DNA from: Pyrrhosoma nymphula
Taxonomy: Eukaryota; Arthropoda; Insecta; Odonata; Coenagrionidae
Assembly: GCA_963573305.1 (NCBI GenBank)
Contig: OY754334.1
Coordinates: 25,847,614 to 25,911,613, forward strand
DNA length: 64,000 nt
Direction of reading: 5' to 3'
In this document: one piece after another, positions 1 through 9,130 of the stretch
How the letters are laid out: every line of letters starts with the position of its first letter
Position numbering within the stretch: the first letter of the stretch is position 1
The notes under the pieces: model-generated
Database searches by the model: none
Told to the model about the DNA's origin: nothing
The model's input: the letters and a program-made list of their open reading frames with translations, nothing else
Position numbers and translations under genes: made by a program

Positions 1-205
1 TATGTAACGGCTTCAAAAAATGCAAACAAAAAAACAATGAAAACGCAGTGAACTTGGGGGGGGGGGCTCATCGCAACTTAGGATTTTCACCCATTTGAAG
101 GCGAGGTTAATGGAAATTCTCACGGGAGAAAATTGCTTGTTGGGTTTGAGATCTGTACCACAAGCTGCCAGCACTAAACATGAAAGCACAAATTAAGGAA
201 TTAAT
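1..205. other. Unannotated flank left of the piggyBac-like element
   Basis: AT-rich sequence with no recognisable gene. An 11-base G run lies at 56-66. It ends at the TTAA that bounds the transposon to its right. Confidence 0.5.
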
Positions 206-444
206 TTAACCTTCGAGTACGGTCGCCTGGGTGTTAGACACCCAGAGTGATTTAGAAATGTAATATTTTTCATCTCGTCCTCTCTGGTATATCCAACTCG
301 ACAGTAGCTGAGTTTTTTTGGTAAACAGAGTATATTAAGAGTGCATTTAGCATCATTTATTTTTTCTGTGGGGAGAAAAAAAAACATTTTTGAAACTCTG
401 GGTGTCGGACACCCACCGACCGTACTCATGTGTGAAAAACTTAA
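206..444. mobile_element. MITE-sized TTAA-bounded unit at the left end of the piggyBac-like element
   Basis: The segment starts and ends with TTAA. Its two ends carry inverted copies of GAGTACGGTCG next to the TGGGTGTC/GACACCCA palindrome (228-247 and about 398-415). The right end has a few extra bases before its TTAA. It may be an independent short non-autonomous copy abutting the larger element, or a duplicated subterminal region of it. Confidence 0.5.
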
Positions 445-1128
445 CCTTTGCATTTGACACCCTTCTGATAATTAATACGCAATAAGTATGCCACCGCATG
501 TTGTTACTTAAGTCGAGAGATAAAAAGATCCTCGAAACGTATGCTCTTCGACATCAAAACAACGTATTCAATAACGCTGGAGATTTTCCAAATGCCAAGG
601 TGTAGATTAGTCCAGGAAGAAAATAAGTAAGCACAGTTGAGTTCATTGGCAGATGGCTTACTTCTAAGCAATAAGGCCCTCATTCAATGTACTGGGATAT
701 GGATACCTATATTGTATCTGTTTCTCATTTTTACTTTCCCGATTTCTCTCCTTTAGTAGACTTAGTGAAGACTTTTCGGAAAACCTTTCTGAATCGTTGA
801 GTTGCATTCACGCTAGCAGGTTCACTTTTTGCTGTCTCTTTCTGTGTGTCACTGTGTAAGTTAGAGCTGATTTCAGGATCTGAGTGGCTTCTGCTGTATA
901 ACCACATCTCTACGGCAGTTACTCAACGTATGAGCACGCATTGTATTCATTGCGCTTGTGGATTTAGCATTTTGGAGTAAAATCAAAATATTCCTCCATA
1001 TTCCATAATTTACAATTATAACAAATTTCTTATTATTCCATGAGTGAGGATGTGAAATAGATATCGTTTTAGTTTTCAGTATAGTGTTTGAAAAGGATCA
1101 AGAAAGAATATGTCAACTGCTAGAAATA

Positions 1129-1770
1129 ATGGAAGAAGAGGAGGATATCATTTTCGATATATCTGATGGAGATGATACAGATAGTTTCCAAGAAATGGGT
1201 ACGACAAGAGCTCTGATCAGGATAAGAGTGGTGAGGAGTCAGACGAAGAAGATAGTGAACTTTTTGACGGAGTACATAGTGAAATAGTGTGGCGAAGAAA
1301 ATATTTTTGCAAAAATGTCCGAATAGGTCCAGAAAACATTTTCCAAACGACAAACGACAAAAATGTAAAATGTCATTTGGAAAGTTAGGAGTTATTTGAT
1401 ACTTTTATTGATGAAATTGTGGCGTGTACCAATCGTTATATTGATAACGTAGAATTCATATACCAAAATAAGCGCAATATCAGGTAAACGAACAACATGG
1501 GCAACGGCCTGCCTCGATGGAAACACCGGTTCCCGATCAGTCACCGAAGTTAAGCATCGTTGGGCTCGGCTCGAGTTTGGAGGAGTGATCCTCCGATTCG
1601 TCCGAGTGCTGTTGCCCCTGTCTGCGCGTGGCAGACAGTGAGTGCGAAATGACCTTAGCCGTTGAAGCACGATAAACAAAAATACTACTATACTACGAAA
1701 AACATTTAAATGCGAGCTCTATTTGGAGTTTTGTATTCGGTAGGCCTTCAAAAAAATTATCGTACACACC
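1129..1770 (+). pseudogene. piggyBac-like transposase, N-terminal part (broken)
   Basis: From ATG 1129 the reading is strongly acidic (MEEEEDIIFDISDGDDTDSF), as usual for the N-terminus of piggyBac transposases. After about 1210 the reading shifts frame and continues with SDEEDSELFDG and a following IVWRRKYF. Another frame change near 1385 leads to ELFDTFIDEIVACTNRYIDN, which matches the family's conserved stretch before the DDE region (the phrase ending in TNRY). The frame then stops at the 5S-derived SINE. After the SINE, MRALFGVLYSVGLQKN (1710-1757) matches the family motif of the type ALIGxLYLxGxxK. The coding order is therefore correct but needs at least two frameshifts and one insertion to be read through. 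In a functional element this protein would cut and paste the transposon at TTAA sites in the nucleus; here it cannot. The identification rests on motif reading only. Confidence 0.75.
1490..1660 (+). mobile_element. 5S rRNA-derived SINE or 5S rRNA pseudogene
   Basis: The stretch at about 1520-1620 tracks 5S rRNA: ACACCGGTT, then GATCAGTCACCGAAGTTAAG, then a diverged GGATGGGTGACC-like box (GGAGGAGTGATC). GAAGTTAAGC is the internal promoter A-box region of 5S genes. The copy interrupts the piggyBac transposase between TNRY and MRALFG, so it arrived by transposition rather than being a resident 5S gene. 5S-headed SINEs (the SINE3 type) are known. I cannot separate the SINE tail from the host element with confidence, so a simple retro-inserted 5S pseudogene remains possible. 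Confidence 0.65.
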
Positions 1771-1851
1771 TACTTGTGCGAACAGATGGTGATGGTGAAT
1801 TGAACTGATATATATATATATATTTGTATTCACGCTCGTGAAAGCTTCCAA

Positions 1852-1853
<2 letters not shown>

Positions 1854-1942
<89 letters not shown>
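1854..1942. repeat. (TA)n microsatellite
   Basis: About 89 bases of almost uninterrupted TA dinucleotides. A shorter TA run lies at 1808-1823. It abuts the 3' end of the Penelope-like element and may be its insertion target or a tail expansion. Confidence 0.9.
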
Positions 1943-2011
1943 GCATAAAAAAAAACAGTAATACACTAAACAAACACAGAAACACGCAAAAAGGACACTC
2001 AAAAATAAAAC

Positions 2012-2048
2012 TTGGACGTTTCGGCGATCATGCCGCCATCCTCGTTGG
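2012..2048 (-). ncRNA. Hammerhead-like motif at the 3' side of PLE copy A
   Basis: On the minus strand GAGGAT is followed by a GGCG/CGCC hairpin and then GAAACGTCC. The hairpin plus GAAACGTC matches hammerhead helix II and the 3' core. The 5' core (normally CTGATGA) has drifted, so activity is doubtful. PLE terminal repeats are known to carry such motifs. Confidence 0.5.
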
Positions 2049-2191
2049 TAGAACAATGATGAAAAGTCCGCTCTGTTCCCTTGGGAAGGAAAGGGCAGAG
2101 AGGAAGGAGGGGGGGGGGGTAAGTGCGAATGGATAGTGGTGGGGAGTTGGGCAGTGGTGGGGAGAGAGAGGTTGCTATTGGGCTATTAATT

Positions 2192-3657
2192 TCAATGGGC
2201 TAGGATTATCCCGGGCTTTTCGAATGCCCTTGTTACCCAAATATGGGCGTATTCTCGGATTTTCACGTCAACATTACCGGCGGATTCGGGAAGGGCTTCT
2301 AAGATTTCTAGGGAGAAACAGTCGTCAAAATGTTGAGAGTGGGAGGCGGTATGTTTGGGGATGGGATCAAGAAAAGGTGGAGTTTTGGTGGCATGGCGGT
2401 GATTGTTCATACGGATATTGAGAGGGGTGGTACATTTTCCCACATAGAAGGCAGGGCAGAAATTGCAGGAAAGGCGGTAGATGATGTTGCTGGTGGTACA
2501 ATTGGCCGTAGAGGAAGATCTTTTGAGGGAGGGGGTGGAGGAGGGGCGGAGGAGAGAGCAGCATTTCCACCTAGGGCGTTCGCATGTTGAGGAAAATGGC
2601 GGAGGGTGGGTTGGAGGGAGGGTTTAGTGGATTAAAGAATGTCTCGCAGATTTGAGGGACCCTTATAGGAAACTTTGGGAGATGAGGGTAGGAGGAGGGA
2701 AGTAGAGGTATTGTTTTTTATGATTGGATACAGGTCTTTCAATATATTTTTGATTCTGTGCACCAGGGAAGAATGTGGTGACAAGGCTAAGGTGGTCAGG
2801 TTGGTGGGTCTTGGTCCGAGGGGTATATTTTGCAGTGGGAGACAGGATTTTATTTAAAAGCAATTTCTCTGGGTATTCGCGTTTTCTGAGGGAGTGATGG
2901 AGAGTGTCGATATATTCTTTTAGAGAGGGGGCATTGCTGCAGATCCGGTGGCCGCGGATAGAAAGGGAATAAGGGATTGAGCGTTTGGTGTGAGAAGGAT
3001 GACAGCTGTTAAAATGGAGGTATTGGTCGTGGTTAGTGGGTTTTTTGTGGACTGAGGTGATGAATTTACTGTCCTTAATTTGGATACTAATATCCAGGAA
3101 CGTAATTAAGGAGTCAGAAATGGAAGATGTGAAGAAAACTGAGAATGAAGAGTTCAGTGTGGAAATGAAAGAAGATAAAGAATCACGGCCGTGGGGCCAG
3201 AGGACGAATATGTCGTAAATGTAGCGGGCCCAGAAGAGAGGTTTAAGTGTTTGGTTTTTTAAGAAAGTGGTTTCGAGATAGCCCATGAACAGGTTGGCAT
3301 AAGATGGTGCCATGCGAGTACCCATGGCGGCGCCTTTAGTTTGAAGAAAAATTTGATTATTAAAGGAGAAAGCATTTTTTGTTAAAACCATTTCGGCTAG
3401 GTGGATGATGAAGTTTGTGGAGGGAAGGTGTGGTTTTGGGCGTTGGGATAAATAAAACTTTGATGAACTTATGCCTTCATCGTGAGGAATGGACGTATAA
3501 AGGGAGGTAACGTCTATAGTGGCCATGAGTAAATTAGTATTAGGGGTGATAGAGACGGCGTGGAGAAGGTCGAGGAAGTGGTAAGAATCTTTGATGAAGG
3601 AGGGAAGAGATATGACTAAGGGTTTGAGGTAATGGTCAACTAGTGCTGAGATGCGCT
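2192..3657 (-). pseudogene. Penelope-type reverse transcriptase with GIY-YIG endonuclease (inactive)
   Basis: The RT starts in frame at about 3657 (ERISALVDHYLKPL) and runs to a stop near 2663. It contains ATIDVTSLYTSIPHDEGI (palm motif A), KGAAMGTRMAPSYANLFMG (motif B) and RYIYDIFVLW at the place of the PLE signature RYIDDIF. The first aspartate of that pair is replaced by tyrosine, so catalysis should be lost. After a frameshift near 2665 comes SNLRDIL, then STCERPRWKCC and CTTSNIIYRLSCNFC, followed by FYVGKCTTPLNIRMNNHRH (about 2395-2450). That is the GIY-YIG nuclease: YVG for the second half of the signature and R followed by NNHRH for the helix. The coding ends with KPGIILAH at 2192. In PLEs the RT copies the element RNA and the nuclease nicks the target DNA. 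The region between 3657 and the true PLE start is missing. Confidence 0.88.
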
Positions 3658-3664
3658 CTCATTT

Positions 3665-3820
3665 CTAATGCGTGCTATTCGTTTTGATAACATTTTTGAC
3701 CGCAAAGAAAGACAGAAAGTTAATAAACTGTTTGCAATAACAAGTATAGACACTCAATTCAACAACAATATTCAGACAGCCTATAAAGTTGGAGTTAACC
3801 TAGCAATTGACGAAAAGTAG
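3665..3820 (+). pseudogene. piggyBac-like transposase, start of the DDE domain
   Basis: Frame-open segment reading LMRAIRFDNIFDRKERQKVN, then KLFAITSIDTQFNNNIQTAY, then KVGVNLAIDEK and a stop at 3818-3820. The family pattern here is RFDx, R..R.KxxK, then a stretch ending in LxIDE, where D is the first catalytic aspartate of the DDE/D triad. It resumes exactly where PLE copy A ends, which shows the two halves were once joined. The rest of the catalytic core, about 250 residues, is deleted before the finger at 3930. Confidence 0.8.
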
Positions 3821-3929
3821 GAAAGCTAGATGAATTTTCAGCATAGCTTTTTCCATATGTAGTTTTATTTATCAAGACCATTCTTTCGTTACAGAGTAAC
3901 ATGTTCAGAATTATGTGAAAAAATATTTC

Positions 3930-4086
3930 CGATGCCCAATATGTAAAGGTAAAGATCGTAAAACTATGTATTAAGTGCTTATTCTGTGATATTCAGGTGT
4001 GTCAAGAACATTCAAATATCTATTATGATAATTGCCAGGACAAAATATTTGCCAGAATGGAGATTGTAGAAATTTCGGATGATTGA
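3930..4086 (+). pseudogene. piggyBac-like transposase, C-terminal cysteine-rich finger
   Basis: RCPICKGKDRKTMY, a single-base frameshift, then KCLFCDIQVCQEHSNIYYDN and a stop at 4084-4086. The spacing of C..C, C..C and C..H matches the cysteine-rich domain at the end of piggyBac transposases, which binds subterminal palindromes. It lies about 200 bases from the right TTAA end, as expected for the family. Confidence 0.78.
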
Positions 4087-4284
4087 TATGGATGCAATAT
4101 ATAATTTGTACATAAGAGGTAAAAAAAAGATTTGATGTGCATAAAATAAAAATTATATATTAAGTAAAATGTAGTAAAAAATAAAAGTTACGTCCATTGA
4201 AAACAAAAAACAAATATCCTGGGTGTCCGACACCCAGCGACCTGAATTGCGTTCGTAAAGTAGGCGACTGTACTGAAAGGTTAA

Positions 4285-5292
4285 AAAGTGATCTGCCTTA
4301 CTTGCATCATATACATTGCTAATTAATCATGTTATATTACATTTACATTGGTGAACAGTGTAATTTTTACCGAGTAAACTTTTGGCAATTATGAAGGGCA
4401 AGATGGTTCTTGTCTGTTAATATTTAGTTCATTTATAACTCGATAACATTAAAATGCCTAGCCATTTCTTTAACCAGGTACATGGTCGTTTAAAACACTA
4501 ACAAATATATCCAATTTAATCCTGAATTATTTATAGTTATACTCAGGGGGAAGATTAATAATACAATATGGCAATCGGCATCAAATTAACTCATGATAAA
4601 TTATGTTCTTCTATTACATCCCCTTCATTGCTAGCTGATTGAATGTATCCAGGCACAGCAATTGAATACAGTCTTGTACCATCGCCAAATCACAGAGTAG
4701 TCATTTTGAAGAGAAACTGCGGAAGAGTACTTACTTTTAGATCGATTGAAAAAGTGCCTAACAACTTAGTTGCTGGAAATAAATTATCAATTCATCATCT
4801 TTCACTTCCATGCGATTTTCAGCTAATTTCATTAGATCATTATTATAATCTGATGTTCATCAAAGTTGACAGGACAATTTAGTTTGATATATTATTTAGC
4901 CTCGATATATGTACGTACTAAAAATATGATATGCTGAAACGTTTCGATTAATTCTACAATGCAAACAGTCTGTGACGATAACGATAAATGCTTGTACAGT
5001 TAAGCATATGAAAGCATATGCAAAGTAAATAGGTCTCAAAAATGATAGAAACATTCGTCTGTGAATGTGTAGGTATGGGAGAAATTGTTCTAGAATCGAT
5101 TTCCTAATATTGCCTTGCCAGCAAAGCACCGGCATGAAGAATTTACATGCTTGTAATGATATGTTGTTTGAATTTGTGCATAAATAGCAATAGATTTTAT
5201 GGAAGGTCATAAAGCGTCTTATAGTTATGTATTAATACGCGGAAATAAAACTCCATCTTTTAATTCTGAAGCCTGCGTTTCTAATGTCTGTA
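4285..5292. other. AT-rich intergenic stretch, nothing recognised
   Basis: Only short open frames. The longest (4643-4882, plus, 79 codons from ATG) resembles nothing I know and has no flanking splice or promoter evidence. It is probably chance. Confidence 0.5.
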
Positions 5293-5827
5293 GCTCACGG
5301 TAAAATTTTCCATTAAAGAGTTTCATAAAAAAAATTATTGAATGTTTTATGAATCGTACATAAAACGTACTTGCTTGCTCATGGTAAAACTATTCATAAA
5401 ACCATAATTTCCTGCCATCTATGAGACGCTTTGCGAACACGTGAAGTGATAAATGCAATCTCTTTTGGATGACTCTTAGGTTAAAACTATATGTATTGTT
5501 TATTTACTTACTTTCTGATCTCACTCAACGCTGCTAAGGCTCTAACGCATTCTTCTAACAAGAAGGATACTCGCTCAACGTTCCATGAACTTCCAGCCAT
5601 GTTTGTTTACGTTTTCCTTGTTTGGCTTCCCATGGAAACGAGATTATTATCAATGCGATGAGCGAAACGTCTTATTGGGTGTTGCATAAAACGGTTTTAT
5701 GGAAATAGAACCTGTCCTATTCCGTAAAACGTTTTATAAAACTAGGTTTTATAAAACGTTTTTTATTATCATTTTTATAAAATTAGTAGATTTTATATAA
5801 CGTTTTACCAAAGATTTTACCGTGAGC
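5293..5827. mobile_element. MITE with GCTCACGGTAAAAT terminal inverted repeats
   Basis: The segment starts GCTCACGGTAAAAT and ends ATTTTACCGTGAGC, an exact 14-base inverted repeat. A related copy, GCTCATGGTAAAAC, lies inside at about 5377-5390. The interior is rich in TTTTATAAAA-like words and has no coding capacity. No clear target duplication was seen, so the superfamily is unknown. Confidence 0.7.
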
Positions 5828-6059
5828 AACAGGCATAAGGAGCAGAATTGGATGAAATTATTTGCATGGGTCGTAATACCTCTTTTAATATGCTAAATTT
5901 ATATGCTAATCCACATGTTTTTTGCACAAGGATAGAAATTATTTTTACAATGGTATCAGAATTTTTCCAAATGAAATTTAAATTGCACCTTGGAATTTTT
6001 CATGCGCACTAAGTAGACGAATGAAAACTTAGAATGTAAAATGAGCGCCTTGATTGTAG

Positions 6060-6240
6060 TTGTAAAACCAAGGGATGAGCTTAGGCTGCAGCGAACGCGT
6101 ATCTCCGCTTTACGGGTAGCGCGCTTTGATGCGCGGCGAAAGTTCGAAGCTCAGCCCGGGTAATCCGGATGAGCCGGGGCTAATGATTGCTCGGGATCCT
6201 GTGTCTAATCCCGCCCCCACTTTGTAAATGGATCAGCCTT
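6060..6240 (+). mobile_element. Probable tRNA-derived SINE
   Basis: A GC-rich island in AT-rich surroundings. It contains a GCGC-TTTGAT-GCGC stem-loop that looks like an anticodon arm (about 6119-6138) followed by AAGTTCGAAGCTC, close to the pol III B box (GGTTCGAAnCC). The A box is not clear. It could also be a diverged tRNA pseudogene. Confidence 0.4.
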
Positions 6241-8159
6241 TTGAGGACTCCAACTTCTTACTTTGATCTCCCCTTCATCTCTCTGTCTTAAGCCGTGACT
6301 GTAACGGCCAACGCACTTGGAAAGGTGATTGCTGACTGTTTTTGCTTTTTAAGATCTGTTTTCTGTGACTCTCCTCTGCTTTGCCTCCTCATCAAAGAAG
6401 AAGGCGTTAATGAAATTGAGCCTACGTCAGTCATCAGTTCTCGTATCTTTGAGGTATTTTACATAATTGTTAAAAATGTTGGGACACCATTACAGTGTCC
6501 CAAAACCTATAAACAAGAGCCATCATTATTATCTGAAGGAATCTATTATTTTTCAAAGACTGGATGTGACTGTTTCAACATGGGACCCGCGGGCTGTATT
6601 TCAAACGCGAAGTGGCTCTTCGATGATCTCCTCCTGGATATTCTTACTACCAGCGATAAAAATCAGGACTATTGTGTCCATAATAATAAATTTCAATTTA
6701 AAGTCTCTTATTTTTCATGGTTTATATTGCCAGTGGCCCGAACTACCTGACTACACTCGATTTCAATTTTTTTCCATAGCGCGTCTTTGAATTCAGAGGT
6801 ACCTATTAACTATTTAGAGCTTCGCTTACTTTAGTATTTATATCTCTTGATTGGTCGAGTCGAAATAATTTCAATCCAACACACTTGTCGAGTAGAAGTC
6901 TGTCAAGCCAAGTAAAAAATTATTATGCAAATGTATTGTTCGTAGTTCGTAAATTTAGAAATACGGTTGCAATTCCGGGTTGAATGATGAATTCCCATCA
7001 ATCAAAGGTCACAACAGTGTCACTGCTGGCCTCAGTTTCGAGGGAACTCAAGAGGGTGGATACTAAATCATTTCGTCTTAAAAATTCATCATGAATAAGG
7101 ATCAAATATATCACGGCCGACTTAAAATTTCTCACTGCGTACAATTTGGCAAAGGTGCCACGGAAATTTTCAACAGAATTTTCGGTAAAGTAATTATCTT
7201 TGTCGGAATAAAGTTAAGGAGGTTCCGCCGCGACTGTGTGAGTCAAAACAAATGCTAAATTCCACATTTTTGATATTTTGTCAAAAAAATCCTGCTTTCA
7301 CTGATGAAATGCGTTACCTATAGGAACCCAAAAGTAAGGTACAAAATATGCAGATTATTCCACGAATGTATTTTAAATGAGCACTTTTTTCCAGCCATAG
7401 GAGCCGACTGCAGCGCCATTTCCTACGAGTTACCGCATTTTGACTTCAATTACGGCATTCATTCTTCAGTAACTAGAAAAATAAGGTGTTAAGATGCCTG
7501 TATTTTATTTTTATTCAATTTCTCTGGATTATTTCCTTCTACTAGACATTTTTCCACGAAAATGGCATTTGTATTTTATGGAATAATACTATTTTTCCTC
7601 GTGTTTCTCTCATTTCCCCATTGAACACCATGTAATTTCAAGTTAAATTATAGAATAAAATAGCGTGAAAATGTATTATTTTGTTGTTCATATCAGATAG
7701 AGGACAACCTTTTCTACAAGTAGACAGAATATGAATAAAATGAGATATAAGTCATTTTACGGTGGAACAACCTTAAATCCTTTTCAAGTCAATTCTGCCA
7801 AAATGGACTTGTAGGCCTCAAGGATTAAGGTGTGGAAAAGCAAGTGGAAATAATGCATGGTAGTGATACGATTATAACGGTCGTTCATATTCCAGAAAAA
7901 TCAATAGTTGATGAACTGCACTCGAAATTCCCACGTCCCTACTTGCAATCTGTGTCAAGTACTAAGTTCACCGTCGAACCACAGGTCCTCAGTCACTGGT
8001 AAAATATTTGAGACTCTTTTCTACTCTGATCCTTACTTCTGGCCTGTGAATCATCTGACACCTATATCATAATATTGGTATAAATGGTCAACAGAAAATA
8101 AAAAAATGATTCGCTTGTATGACAATAGCATGTTCTCACCCAATCGAAGAATGAATTTG
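6241..8159. other. Intergenic stretch, no gene recognised
   Basis: Contains an open frame of 151 codons at 6295-6750 (plus) starting with GTG rather than ATG and lacking any motif. A second frame overlaps it at 6467-6790. Neither looks like a known family and both are best treated as chance. Confidence 0.5.
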
Positions 8160-9130
8160 CTTTTCCCTTTAACGCAATCATCCTCGTCTCCTCACTCCTC
8201 TCTTACCTCTCGGGATTTGCAGGGGGTAGCTCCAAATGACGATGATTTTTTTTCATTGGGAGGCCGGGGGTCGGTGAAGGAAGGGGTACTGGGGGGGGGA
8301 GAGAGTCACACGGAGGAGAAGTCACAAACCCCACCCAATTTCTCCCTCCCCGCCCCCCGCCCCTCTCCACGCGCTCCCATTAGCAAACGGCAGAAGCAGT
8401 AATAAACACTTCTCCCGCCAGGGTCCGCTTTTATCGCCCGGATATCTCGGATGCGCCTAAATCACCCTTCCATTCTCCAAAAACACACTCAAATGAGGAG
8501 AGAGGAGGGCGGGGGAGGGGGGTTGGAGGGGGAGGGAGGGGGGGGCAGCGCCGTCGCCCATAAACGCTTTTGGTAGACGACTTGCCCACCCTCATCCCAT
8601 TTCTGTATCCATATCCTCAGACAACCCCTGCCCTTCATCCCCCCCCCCTCTCATATAATGACCCCCGCTCCTTGCTTACCCCCCATGCGCTTTTTATTAC
8701 GATTCCCTGTCCCCCCCCCCCTGTGCTCCCTTTTCCCCTGCCCAACCCCCCTCTAATCTATCGGATTCCCATCTCAAGAGGAGGTTGGACCATCCAAAGG
8801 GGTTCTCCCCGATTAACGCCTTCGCTTCAGGATCACCACCACCACCGAGGGGAGGAATAGGGGAGGATGGAATGGGGGTTTCTTTTCGATTTATGCTCCT
8901 TTCCCCCTCCATTCCCCGCCGTCCCCCGAAAGACCACTCCCCTTTTCATAACCCTCCCCGAACGATTTAATATCGCTCTCCTGAACCCCCCTTCCCCCTT
9001 CGGTCCAAAATTAAGGCTTCACCGTGGTCCCTCAAAAACTCCTTCTCCCCCTCCCCTTTCGCTCCTCACCCTCCACCCCCCACCCCCCCTTGAGATGGGT
9101 GAGACGGTCCATTCTCCCCTACTCACACAT
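8160..9130. repeat. Strand-asymmetric G-rich then C-rich low-complexity block
   Basis: From about 8260 to 8560 the plus strand is G-rich. From about 8580 to 9120 it turns C-rich. Several open frames here (for example 8570-8860 and 8867-9136) are proline-rich artefacts of the C runs. Similar blocks occur at 13.2-13.5, 31.5, 38.2 and 43.5 kb. Confidence 0.6.
8507..8545 (+). other. G-quadruplex-forming motif
   Basis: At least four G runs of three to eight bases separated by one to four bases. This satisfies the usual G3+N1-7 pattern several times over. Confidence 0.7.

Larger units (their letters stand above)
1945..3657 (-). mobile_element. Penelope-like retroelement (PLE), copy A, inserted in the piggyBac-like element
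   Basis: Reading the minus strand from 3657 down to 2192 gives a Penelope-type reverse transcriptase followed by a GIY-YIG endonuclease, the hallmark gene order of PLEs. Beyond the stop comes a non-coding tail with a hammerhead-like motif (2012-2048) and then the TA microsatellite. The 5' end of the RT is missing, and piggyBac transposase coding starts again at 3665, so the insertion boundary is near 3658. The copy has one frameshift (near 2665) and a damaged RT active site, so it is inactive, but it is far better preserved than the host element and is therefore younger. Confidence 0.88.
206..4284 (+). mobile_element. Decayed piggyBac-like DNA transposon with nested insertions
   Basis: Both ends are TTAA (206-209 and 4281-4284), the target site that piggyBac elements duplicate. 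The left end reads TTAACCTTCGAGTACGGTCG. The right end, on the opposite strand, reads TTAACCTTTCAGTACAGTCG, giving clear terminal inverted repeats. Just inside each end is a palindrome of the form TGGGTGTCnGACACCCA (about 228-247 and 4219-4236). Between the ends lie pieces of a piggyBac transposase in order: an acidic N-terminus (from 1129), the start of the DDE domain (3665-3820) and a C-terminal cysteine-rich finger (3930-4086). A 5S-derived SINE (about 1490-1660) and a Penelope-like element (about 1945-3657) interrupt the coding region. The transposase is frameshifted and most of its catalytic domain is gone, so the copy is dead. It is also possible that the autonomous copy starts at the inner TTAA (441) and that 206-444 is a separate MITE. 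Confidence 0.85.

Noticed and set aside
1505..1625. Working 5S rRNA gene
   Set aside because: Lies inside a transposase, has a diverged C box and lacks a T-run terminator at the right place.
1757..2056. Open frame rich in alternating I and Y on the minus strand
   Set aside because: Product of the TA microsatellite.
6295..6750. 151-codon open frame on the plus strand
   Set aside because: It starts with GTG, has no motif and overlaps another meaningless frame. No splice or promoter support.
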